Source of the DNA: Sphingomonas gei
GTDB lineage: Bacteria > Pseudomonadota > Alphaproteobacteria > Sphingomonadales > Sphingomonadaceae
Length of the DNA stretch: 64,000 nt
Assembly: GCF_004792685.1 (NCBI RefSeq)
Contig: NZ_SRXT01000007.1
Coordinates: 62,001-126,000 of the forward strand
Reading direction: 5' to 3'
The notes beneath the pieces were generated by a model that searched no databases, was not told the origin of the DNA, and was given only the letters and a program-made list of their open reading frames with translations. This document shows, in pieces, positions 16,610 to 23,967 of the stretch. The position numbers and the translations under genes are program-made. How positions within the stretch are numbered: position 1 is the stretch's first letter; each line of letters begins with the position of its first letter.

Positions 16610-17755
16610 TCATTGCCGCGTCAGCTCGCGTCCGACGATCATCCGCATCACCTGATTGGTCCCTTCTAAAATCGAATGCACCCGCAAATCGCGCCAGAAG
16701 CGCTCGATCGGATAGTCCTGCAGATAGCCGTAGCCGCCATGGAGCTGGAGCGCGCGATCGACAACGCTCGATCCGGTATCGGTGGCGAGGCGTTTGGCCA
16801 TCGCGGCGAAGCGAGTCTTGTCCGGCGCGCCGGCGGTTACCTTGGCGGCGGCGAGATAGAGCAAGGCGCGGGCGGCTTCCAGCTCGGTCGCCATGTCGGC
16901 GAGGGTGAACTGGGTGTTCTGGAAGTCGGCGATCGGCTTGCCGAATTGCTGGCGGTCCTTGGTATAGCGGATCGCCTCGTCGAGGCAGCGCTGCGCCCCG
17001 CCGAGCGAGCAGGCGCCGATGTTGAGCCGGCCGCCGTCCAATCCCATCATCGCGATTCGGAAACCGTCGCCCTCGCCGCCCACCAGATTTTCGGCGGGGA
17101 CGCGCACTTGCTCGAGGATCACCGCCGCGGTCGGCTGCGAATGCCAGCCGAGCTTCTTTTCCTGCGCGCCGAAGCTCACTCCGGGCATGTCCTTCTCGAT
17201 CACCAGGCACGAAATGCCCTTGGGGCCTTCCTCGCCGGTGCGGACCATAGTGACATAGATTTCGTTCTCGCCGCCGCCCGAGATGAACTGCTTGGTGCCG
17301 GTGACGATATAATCGTCGCCGTCCCTCACCGCGCGGGTCTTGAGCGCCGCTGCATCGGACCCCGACGAGGGTTCGGTGAGGCAATAGCTCGCCAGCCGGT
17401 CCATCGTGATGAGGCTTGGGAGATACTTGTCCTTGACCCCCGGCGAGCCGAACCGGTCGATCATCCAGCTCGCCATGTTGTGGATCGAGATGAATGCACT
17501 GGTCGACGGGCAGCCATAGGCCATCGCCTCCATGATCAGCGCCGATTCGAGCCGGCCGAGACCGATCCCGCCGCTCTCCTCGGAGACATAGATCGACGCG
17601 AAGCCGAGCTCGGCCGCGGCGCGGATCGTGTCGCGGGGGAAGATGTGCTTCTCGTCCCACTCGCCGGCATGCGGCGTGATGCGATCGGCAGTGAAGGCGC
17701 GCGCCATTTCCTGGATCTGGAGCTGCTCGTCGGTGAGGTCGAACTGGCTGGTCAT
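16610..17755 (-). CDS. Acyl-CoA dehydrogenase (probable isobutyryl-CoA dehydrogenase)
   Basis: FAD-dependent alpha,beta-dehydrogenation of a short branched acyl-CoA. The start at 17755 (MTSQFDLTDEQLQIQEMAR) gives 381 residues, the normal length. Family motifs are ASYCLTEPSSGSDAAAL and TKQFISGGGENEIYVTMVRT, and the C-terminal RVHSILEGTNQVMRMIVGR, whose Glu is at the position of the catalytic base in short-chain and isobutyryl-CoA dehydrogenases. Valine-pathway neighbours on both sides support isobutyryl-CoA as substrate. The open frame upstream of 17755 has an untypical composition and overlaps the neighbouring gene's 3' region. Confidence 0.93.
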   Translation of the reverse strand: MTSQFDLTDEQLQIQEMARAFTADRITPHAGEWDEKHIFPRDTIRAAAELGFASIYVSEESGGIGLGRLESALIMEAMAYGCPSTSAFISIHNMASWMIDRFGSPGVKDKYLPSLITMDRLASYCLTEPSSGSDAAALKTRAVRDGDDYIVTGTKQFISGGGENEIYVTMVRTGEEGPKGISCLVIEKDMPGVSFGAQEKKLGWHSQPTAAVILEQVRVPAENLVGGEGDGFRIAMMGLDGGRLNIGACSLGGAQRCLDEAIRYTKDRQQFGKPIADFQNTQFTLADMATELEAARALLYLAAAKVTAGAPDKTRFAAMAKRLATDTGSSVVDRALQLHGGYGYLQDYPIERFWRDLRVHSILEGTNQVMRMIVGRELTRQ

Positions 17756-17789
17756 TCTTTCATGCCTATGCTCTGCGGACGAGCCACGC

Positions 17790-18227
17790 TCATTCCCACG
17801 AAAAAATCGTCCTGAGTTTGCAACCCACGGGTTCCTCGCCTTCCTCGAACAAATCGACGCGGTCGATTGCAGCGAGCTGTTGGCGCGTGAGGCGGTGCGG
17901 CGTGCTGAAGTAGGCCACCCCGTTCCGGCCATTCCAGAGTGCTACGCGATAGCGACCGCGTTCGCGTCGGGGCGGGAAGAGCAGATGCCCCTTGGAGGTC
18001 CGCTTCGCCTTGCCGGCACTGTCGGGAGGGCTGGCCCAGCCGATGCCGATGACGTCGAGCTGGCCGAACGCGCCTTCCCAACGAAAGGTGCCGCTGTGAA
18101 TGCCGCCTCCCAGCGTGACGACACGCTCGCCGGCGATCAGATCGATGATCGGCGCATAGCCGCAGAAGCGTCCGGGGCCTTCCAGGTCGCTGGCGGCGGC
18201 TAGGGCGAGTGCAACGGCGAGGCTCAT
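17790..18227 (-). CDS. Small predicted exported protein of unknown function
   Basis: The 145-residue product starts at the ATG at 18227, overlapping the deacetylase stop by 4 bp. A short Ala/Leu-rich N-terminus (MSLAVALALAAASDLEG) looks like a weak signal peptide. The rest has GYAPIIDLIAGERVVTLGGG, WEGAFGQLDVIGIGWASPP and YRVALWNGRNGVAYFS and ends in ISW-like FSWE; two Cys could pair. I do not recognise the family. Translational coupling to a deacetylase suggests a shared envelope function rather than a catabolic one. Confidence 0.72.
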   Translation of the reverse strand: MSLAVALALAAASDLEGPGRFCGYAPIIDLIAGERVVTLGGGIHSGTFRWEGAFGQLDVIGIGWASPPDSAGKAKRTSKGHLLFPPRRERGRYRVALWNGRNGVAYFSTPHRLTRQQLAAIDRVDLFEEGEEPVGCKLRTIFSWE

Positions 18228-19156
18228 GGCGCCGGCTTCTCGTGCAGTACGCGCTCGGCGAAGAATGCATTGGCGATCTTGAGGTCGTTGCGCGCATACC
18301 AGCGCGGTGCGAGGAGGCCCTTTTCCCAGGCGAGCAGCTCGGTGAGCGTGCCGTTGGCGCTTGGGACGTCGGGCGCGGCGGTCTTGAGCGGATCGGCGTA
18401 GGCTGTGTCGGCGGTGACGATCTCCCAGCCGTCGGCGCGCAATGCTCCGACGAGGTCGGCGATGTAAAGCGCCGCCAGGTCGGTCTCGTGGAGCAGCATG
18501 ACGTGCGGCGGCGAGCGGCCGATCGCCTTGATCACCAGCGCGTCGGCGAAGTCGGCCGCCTCGACGTGGGTTTCGACATAGAGATCGCGCAAGCCGGCCA
18601 TGTCGATGGTCTTGCCGGCCTTCTTCGCGTCGATCGTCAGCTGCTCGAGGTTCCAGTCCGAGCCTTCGGCGGTGACATAGCCGTTGGTCAATCCGCGCGC
18701 GGCGAGCCCGGCGCGGACCGCATCGCGCTTGGCCTTGTCGCTTCCACCTTCGTCGAGAAAGGGATAGCGGAACCACGGACGATAGCCGTGGCGCGGCTTG
18801 AGCCAGGCCTCGGCCTTGTCGATATCGGCGAGATAGGCGGCGACGCTGGACTGGTTGAGATGCGGATGGCTGAAGCCGTGATTGGCGATGACGTGGCCGG
18901 CCCGGACATAGCTTTCGACGAGCGCTTCGTCGGCGGTGGCGCGTACATTGCCGGGATTGACGAAGAACGCAGCCTGCGCGACGCGCGCCTTCTTCAATTC
19001 CGTGATCAGCCGTGCGCTGCGTTCCTGCTTGGTGAAGAACGCGCCGACACTGCGTGGGGTGTCATCAAAGGTGAGCGCGATACGCTTCTGCGCGCTCGCC
19101 GCGGGGGCGAGCGTCAGCAGCAAAAGCGCCATGATCGAGAGCAGCCCGCGCAACAT
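18224..19156 (-). CDS. Exported polysaccharide deacetylase
   Basis: The ATG at 19156 gives MLRGLLSIMALLLLTLAPAASAQ, a clear signal peptide; 310 residues in all. The NodB fold is supported by RIALTFDDTPRS (catalytic/metal Asp pair), ANHGFSHPHLNQ (the two metal-binding His) and YRPWFRYPFLDEG. The C-terminal part includes MLLHETDLAALYI. It would remove acetyl groups from a cell-envelope or exopolysaccharide N-acetyl sugar. Its presence inside a valine-degradation operon has no obvious metabolic logic. The open frame upstream of 19156 overlaps ridA and is not the real N-terminus. Confidence 0.88.
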   Translation of the reverse strand: MLRGLLSIMALLLLTLAPAASAQKRIALTFDDTPRSVGAFFTKQERSARLITELKKARVAQAAFFVNPGNVRATADEALVESYVRAGHVIANHGFSHPHLNQSSVAAYLADIDKAEAWLKPRHGYRPWFRYPFLDEGGSDKAKRDAVRAGLAARGLTNGYVTAEGSDWNLEQLTIDAKKAGKTIDMAGLRDLYVETHVEAADFADALVIKAIGRSPPHVMLLHETDLAALYIADLVGALRADGWEIVTADTAYADPLKTAAPDVPSANGTLTELLAWEKGLLAPRWYARNDLKIANAFFAERVLHEKPAP

Positions 19157-19160
19157 CGCC

Positions 19161-19544
19161 TCAGCCTGCCGCCACGATTTCGAGCTCGACCAGCCAGTCG
19201 CTCTCCAGCGTCTGGACGACGATCGCCGTGGTGGGGATTCGGCGCTCGCCAAGCGCGACGTTGCGCGCCCGGGCATTGGCCTCGGCAAAGGCAGGGTCGC
19301 GCAGGTAGCTGGTCAGGCGGACGATATTGTCCGTCGTCATCCCCGCGCTGGCGAGGATCGCGCGTAGATTGTTCCAGACGCAGTCGAGCTGTCCCTCCAG
19401 CGTCGGCGGCGCCGTGAAGTCGGGCCTAAGGCCCATCGTCCCGCTGACGAACAGCAGCCGCTCGGCGCCGCGCACTTCCATGGCGTGGATCCAGTCGCCG
19501 GTCGCGTAGACGCCCTTGTCCGGATTGTGCGCGATCAATTGCAT
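19161..19544 (-). CDS. RidA/YjgF-family protein
   Basis: The RidA superfamily (127 residues) includes enamine/imine deaminases that hydrolyse reactive 2-aminoacrylate. Signature parts are LLFVSGTMGLRPD near the start, GQLDCVWNNLRAIL in the middle and ALGERRIPTTAIVVQTL at the end. The Arg of the GERRIPTTA loop is close to the active Arg of RidA, but several positions differ, so it may belong to a subfamily without proven deaminase activity. It starts 4 bp after the mmsA stop and 4 bp precede the deacetylase start, consistent with one transcript. Confidence 0.85.
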   Translation of the reverse strand: MQLIAHNPDKGVYATGDWIHAMEVRGAERLLFVSGTMGLRPDFTAPPTLEGQLDCVWNNLRAILASAGMTTDNIVRLTSYLRDPAFAEANARARNVALGERRIPTTAIVVQTLESDWLVELEIVAAG

Positions 19545-19548
19545 TGGC

Positions 19549-21078
19549 TCACCCCATCGTCGGGATGACGAACGCATCCTGGATACGCGAGGGACCGCCA
19601 TCTTCGCTGCCGCCGGGTAGCGCCGAGCCGTCGGGCCAGCGCTGGGTGACGGTCTTGACCTTGGTCCAGAAGCGGACGCCCTCCATGCCGTGCTGGTTGA
19701 CGTCGCCGAACGCCGACCGCTTCCAGCCGCCGAAGCTGTGATAGGCGACGGGGACGGGGATCGGCACGTTGATCCCGACCATCCCGACATTCACCCGCGC
19801 CGCGAACTCGCGCGCGGCATGGCCATTGCGGGTGAAGATCGCGACGCCGTTGCCATATTGATGCTCGCTGGGCAGGCGCAGCGCAGTCTCGAAATCGGGG
19901 GCGCGGACGATCTGGAGGACCGGACCGAAAATCTCTTCCTTGTAGGACTGCATCTCCGGCGTGACTCGGTCGAACAGCGACGGGCCGATGAAGAAGCCCT
20001 CTTCGTGCCCCTGCAGCTGGAAGCCGCGGCCGTCGACGACGAGCTCGGCGCCTTCGTCGACCCCGGTCTGGATCCAGTTCTCGACGCGCTGCCGGTGCGC
20101 GGCGTTCACCACCGGGCCGTAATGCGCATCGTTATCGGTCGAAACCCCGACGCGCAGCGAACGAATCGCAGGAAGCAGCTTTTCGCGCAGCGCATCGGCG
20201 GTCTTGTCGCCGACGGGGACGACCACCGGCAGCGCCATGCAGCGCTCGCCCGCACTGCCGAATGCCGCGCCCGACAGATCGGCGACGACCTGGTCGAGAT
20301 CGGCATCGGGCATGACGATGCCATGGTTCTTGGCGCCGCCCATCGCCTGGACGCGCTTGCCGGCCTCGACGCCGCGGCGATAGACATAATGCGCGATGTC
20401 CGACGAGCCGACGAAGCTGACCGCAGAGATCGCAGGATGATCGAGGATCGCGTCGACCATTTCCTTGTCGCCATGGACGACCTGGAGGATGCCTTCGGGC
20501 AGCCCCGCCTCGAGCATCAGTTCGGCGAGGCGGACCGGGACCGACGGGTCGCGCTCGCTGGGCTTGAGCAGGAAGGCGTTGCCGCAGGCGATCGCCACGC
20601 CCGACATCCAGAGCGGGATCATCGCCGGGAAGTTGAACGGCGTGATGCCGGCACCGATGCCGAGCGGCTGGCGCATGCTGTAGACGTCGATGCCGGGGCC
20701 GGCGCCCTGGGTATATTCGCCCTTCAGGACGTGCGGGATGCCGCAGGCGAATTCGATCACTTCGAGCCCGCGCTGGATGTCGCCCTTCGAATCGGCGATG
20801 ACCTTGCCGTGTTCGGAGGAGAGCAGATGCGCGAGCGAATCCATGTTCGCTTCGACCAGCTCCTTGAACTTGAACATCACGCGGGCGCGGCGCTGCGGAT
20901 TGGTCGCCGCCCAGCCGGGCTGCGCGGCTTGCGCGGCAGCAATCGCGCGATCGAGATCGGCGCTGGTGCCGAGCGAGACGCGCGCCTGGACTTGCCCGGT
21001 ATTGGGATCGAACACGTCCGACATGCGCAGCGCGCCGCCGCCTGCAGGACCCGCGATGAGATGGTCGATCGTGCGCAT
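19549..21078 (-). CDS. mmsA: CoA-acylating methylmalonate-semialdehyde dehydrogenase
   Basis: Converts methylmalonate semialdehyde to propionyl-CoA, the last step of valine breakdown. The start at 21078 (MRTIDHLIAG) is preceded on the minus strand by GCAGGAGAGTTT, a strong ribosome-binding site, and gives 509 residues. Family marks are ITPFNFPAMIPLWM, the NAD-site GSSDIAHYVYRRG, and the active-site Cys in GSAGERCMALPVVVPVG, the MMSDH form of the aldehyde dehydrogenase box. It is the first gene of an eight-gene same-strand run ending with mmsB, and probably sets the operon's promoter. Confidence 0.95.
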   Translation of the reverse strand: MRTIDHLIAGPAGGGALRMSDVFDPNTGQVQARVSLGTSADLDRAIAAAQAAQPGWAATNPQRRARVMFKFKELVEANMDSLAHLLSSEHGKVIADSKGDIQRGLEVIEFACGIPHVLKGEYTQGAGPGIDVYSMRQPLGIGAGITPFNFPAMIPLWMSGVAIACGNAFLLKPSERDPSVPVRLAELMLEAGLPEGILQVVHGDKEMVDAILDHPAISAVSFVGSSDIAHYVYRRGVEAGKRVQAMGGAKNHGIVMPDADLDQVVADLSGAAFGSAGERCMALPVVVPVGDKTADALREKLLPAIRSLRVGVSTDNDAHYGPVVNAAHRQRVENWIQTGVDEGAELVVDGRGFQLQGHEEGFFIGPSLFDRVTPEMQSYKEEIFGPVLQIVRAPDFETALRLPSEHQYGNGVAIFTRNGHAAREFAARVNVGMVGINVPIPVPVAYHSFGGWKRSAFGDVNQHGMEGVRFWTKVKTVTQRWPDGSALPGGSEDGGPSRIQDAFVIPTMG

Positions 21079-21159
21079 AAACTCTCCTGCGGCGGGCACG
21101 TTGGCCCGACTCGTCGTGTAATTTTATTGCGCAATGGCACAGGGGCGAGCGGTTCTCAA

Positions 21160-21290
21160 TCCTCCCTAGCGAAGCGGGGGAGGTGGCGCCGAAGGCGACG
21201 CAGGGGGACTCTCAACAAGCGATGTCGCCCGCGGAGAGGCCTCCGCCAGGCTGCGCCTGCAACCTCCCCCGCTTCGCGAGGAGGGTTTTT
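21160..21290. repeat. Inverted-repeat element between mmsA and the B12 ABC genes
   Basis: Arms CCTCCCTAGCGAAGCGGGGG and CCCCCGCTTCGCGAGGAGG flank about 85 bp, with further short palindromes (GGCGCCGAAGGCG; GCCAGGCTGCGCCTGC) inside. The right arm abuts the stop of the ATPase gene and ends in a T-run on the plus strand (GGGTTTTT). It probably acts as a transcription end for the B12 operon. Confidence 0.65.
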
Positions 21291-22065
21291 AGCGGGTACG
21301 CCCGATCGGCACGGGTAGCAGGCGGCCCTGTTCGTCGGGGACGATCATCACTTCGACCCCAAACGCGTCGCGCAACGGTTGATGTGCCAGCGCCTGCGAG
21401 GCGGGGCCGAAGGCCACCACTTCGCCAGCCTTGAGCAGCAGCACATCGTCCGCGGCGCGCGCGGCCTGGATAAGGTCGTGGAGCACGATCACCACGCCCA
21501 TGCCGGTGGCGGCGAGCGCGCGGAGCTGGTCGAGCAGCCCGAGCTGGTGAACGGGGTCGAGGCTGGCGAGCGGCTCGTCGGCGAGCAGCCATTGCGGTTC
21601 ACCGGCAAGGACCCGCGCCAGCAGCACGCGGGCACGTTCGCCACCCGAAAGCTGGTCGGCGCCGCGATCGGCGAGAGCGTGCGTGTCGGTCGCGGCGAGC
21701 GCGGCGCCGATCGCCATTGCGTCGTCCTGCGATGCGCCGGCGAAGGGCGAGCGATGCGGCAGCCGGCCGAGCGCGACGAGATCGCGGACCGCGAGGTTCC
21801 AGTGGACGATCGGGTCCTGCGGCAGATAGCCGATCAGCCGGGCGCGCTCGCGCGGCTCGATCCGGGCAATGTGGCGGGTGCCAAGCTTGACGTGACCCGC
21901 ATCGGCGTCGAGCAGCCCGGCGAGCGTCTTGACCAGAGTCGACTTGCCCGAACCGTTGGCACCGAGGATCGCAGTCACGCGGCCGGGCTGGAAGGCGGCA
22001 GTGACGTGGCTGAGCACCCGGCGATTGCCGAGGCTCACCGCCAGATCGCTGACGCTCAGCTCCAT
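21289..22065 (-). CDS. btuD: ABC transporter ATP-binding protein for cobalamin uptake
   Basis: ATPase of the inner-membrane B12 importer. The 258-residue protein has Walker A GANGSGKST (36-44), signature QLSGGERARVLLARVLAG and Walker B WLLADEP, with the switch His in VIVLHDL. The FecCD/BtuCD ATPase style is clear. It starts at 22065 inside the 3' end of the permease gene (10-bp overlap). The riboswitch at the head of the operon makes cobalamin the best substrate; ferric siderophore or haem transporters look alike by sequence alone. Confidence 0.9.
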   Translation of the reverse strand: MELSVSDLAVSLGNRRVLSHVTAAFQPGRVTAILGANGSGKSTLVKTLAGLLDADAGHVKLGTRHIARIEPRERARLIGYLPQDPIVHWNLAVRDLVALGRLPHRSPFAGASQDDAMAIGAALAATDTHALADRGADQLSGGERARVLLARVLAGEPQWLLADEPLASLDPVHQLGLLDQLRALAATGMGVVIVLHDLIQAARAADDVLLLKAGEVVAFGPASQALAHQPLRDAFGVEVMIVPDEQGRLLPVPIGRTR

Positions 22066-23027
22066 GCCGAACGCCGCATCTTGAGGAGCAGCAGGAAGAA
22101 GAATGGCGTGCCGAGCAGCGCCATCGCCACGCCGAGCCGGATTTCCGCCGCGCCCGGACCGAGCCGGACGAGGCTGTCGGCGGCAAGCACCAGCACCGCG
22201 CCGCCAAGCGCGCTGGGGAGGAGCAATGCCGAGGGCTTGGCGCCGGTGAGCGGGCGCAGCAGATGCGGGACGATCAGCCCGACAAAGCCGACGACGCCGG
22301 TCACCGCGACGCTGGCGCCGACCGCAAGCCCGGCGCCGAGCACGATGAGCAATTGGGTACGCGCGAGACGGACGCCGAGCGAGCGCGCCGCGGCCTCGCC
22401 GAGCGTGAGGGCGTCGAGCGCGCGGCCAGTGAACAGCAGGAGTGCGCAGCCGATCGCAATGAACGGCGAAGCGAGCTGGACCTCGGCGAAACTGCGGTCG
22501 GTGAGCGCGCCCATGATCCAGTCGATGATCTCTGCGGTCGCGAACGGGTTGGGCGCGATCGAGATCAGGAAGGCAGTGAGCGCGCCCGCCAGGCTGGCGA
22601 GTACGGTGCCGGCGAGGATGAAGGCGACCTGGCTGTCGGCGCGCCAGGCGAGCCCGGCGAGCAGCAGCATCGATCCGCACGCGGCGAGCATCGCGGCGCC
22701 GAAAATCACCAGCGGGGCGTTCGCCGCGAAGACGACGATCGCGGCGACCGCGCCGAGCGCGGCGGAGGAGGAGACCCCGACCACCGCCGGATCGGCGAGC
22801 GGGTTGCGCAGATAGCCCTGCAGCACGGCGCCGGTCAGGCCGAGCGCCGCGCCGATCGCGAGCCCGAGGATCGCGCGGGGCAGGCGCAGCTCGGCGACGA
22901 TCCACCAGCGCGGGTCGCCGGTGAACCACACCGAAGGGGGCACCCAGATCTTGCCGGCGACCAGCGAGCCGGCGAACAGCAGCGCGACGAGGGCTGTCAG
23001 GAGGATTAGGAGGAGGGGGCGGTTCAT
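22056..23027 (-). CDS. btuC: ABC transporter permease for cobalamin uptake (FecCD family)
   Basis: The 323-residue integral membrane protein has about ten hydrophobic helices. Family marks include GAALGLTGAVLQGYLRNPLADPAVVGVSSSAALG in the first half and VTGVVGFVGLIVPHLLRPLTG in the second, which are characteristic of BtuC/FecD/FhuB permeases. It overlaps btuD by 10 bp at its 3' end. Between it and the upstream binding-protein gene lies a 115-bp gap with an inverted repeat. Substrate assignment follows from the riboswitch, not from residues in the permease. Confidence 0.9.
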   Translation of the reverse strand: MNRPLLLILLTALVALLFAGSLVAGKIWVPPSVWFTGDPRWWIVAELRLPRAILGLAIGAALGLTGAVLQGYLRNPLADPAVVGVSSSAALGAVAAIVVFAANAPLVIFGAAMLAACGSMLLLAGLAWRADSQVAFILAGTVLASLAGALTAFLISIAPNPFATAEIIDWIMGALTDRSFAEVQLASPFIAIGCALLLFTGRALDALTLGEAAARSLGVRLARTQLLIVLGAGLAVGASVAVTGVVGFVGLIVPHLLRPLTGAKPSALLLPSALGGAVLVLAADSLVRLGPGAAEIRLGVAMALLGTPFFFLLLLKMRRSAWS

Positions 23028-23034
23028 TGAGGAT

Positions 23035-23132
23035 CACCCTCACCCTTCCGGCGCTTCGCGCCTCCCTCCCTCTCCCAACGGGAGAGGGAAGGGGCCCGCC
23101 CGGCATAGCCGGGTGGGAAGGGTGAGGGTAAT
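23035..23132. repeat. Inverted repeat between btuF and btuC
   Basis: TCACCCTTCC near the left end pairs with GGAAGGGTGA near the right, enclosing smaller palindromes (CCTCTCCCAACGGGAGAGG; CCCGGCATAGCCGGG). It fills most of the only gap in the B12 operon and could attenuate transcription or stabilise the upstream mRNA, so binding protein and receptor may be made in excess of the permease. Confidence 0.7.
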
Positions 23133-23142
23133 CCGATCTTGA

Positions 23143-23967
23143 TCATTCGCCCACCTCGCGCCGCACTTCCGCAAGCCGCGTCATCGCCCGGGCAATCACC
23201 GGTCCGCCACAATTGACCAAGCTCCGATTGAACCGCGCCTGATCGACCTTGGCGCCCGAACGCGCGAGTGCCCAGCCGCGCATCTGCGCCGCGCGCGAGC
23301 CGGCATCGCGGCCGGCCTCGTCGGGAACCAGCATCACGCGCGGGGGATCGGCGACGACATGTTCGATCGGAAGATAGCCGGTGCCCTGGAGTCCATAGTG
23401 CGCAGCATGGTCGCTGAAGCCGGCCTTGACCATCATTTCGTCGAGCAGGGTGCCGCTGCCATTGACGGTGTTGCCGCCGATCCAGAGCAAGGCGGAGAGC
23501 GGTGGGCGGTCGGTGCGGGCGGCAGCGATAGCGCCGTCGATCCGCGCGACCATCGCGTCGCCCGCGGGCCGCGCGTTAAGCGCGGCGGCGAGTTCGCGGA
23601 CCTGCTTCTTGCTGTCTTCGATCGTGCTCGCCCAGCCGAGCGTCAGCGTCTTCACGCCGGCGCGTGCGAGCGCTTCGCGAGTCGACACCGAAGCGAAGCT
23701 GTCGATGATCGCCAGATCGGGGCGAAGCGCGATGATCTCCTCGGCGGTGCCATTGTTGGTGCGATAGCGCGCCGCGACGTCCGGCGCGATCGATGAGGCG
23801 CCGGGATCGCGCGAATAATGGCTGATCGCCGCGATGCGCGCGGGCGGGACCAGTTCGACCAGCATCGCATCGGCGCACGGGTTGAGCGAGACGATCCCGC
23901 CGCCCTTCGCGGAGGGTTGCGCCGCGCATCCGGCCGCCAGCAGGCACAGGAGCGCGGCGCCTCGCAT
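23143..23967 (-). CDS. btuF: Cobalamin-binding protein of the ABC importer (BtuF-like), probable lipoprotein
   Basis: COG0614-type substrate-binding protein of 274 residues. After a signal sequence it carries the lipobox-like LLAAGC (Cys 14), so it may be lipid-anchored, whereas the E. coli BtuF is soluble. Family features are IVSLNPCADAMLVEL, ISHYSRDPGASS and RPDLAIIDSFAS, then a central helix and a C-terminal lobe with LWIGGNTVNGSGTLLDEMM. Its start overlaps the receptor stop by 1 bp. The gene order receptor, binding protein, permease, ATPase under one riboswitch supports a B12 role. Confidence 0.88.
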   Translation of the reverse strand: MRGAALLCLLAAGCAAQPSAKGGGIVSLNPCADAMLVELVPPARIAAISHYSRDPGASSIAPDVAARYRTNNGTAEEIIALRPDLAIIDSFASVSTREALARAGVKTLTLGWASTIEDSKKQVRELAAALNARPAGDAMVARIDGAIAAARTDRPPLSALLWIGGNTVNGSGTLLDEMMVKAGFSDHAAHYGLQGTGYLPIEHVVADPPRVMLVPDEAGRDAGSRAAQMRGWALARSGAKVDQARFNRSLVNCGGPVIARAMTRLAEVRREVGE

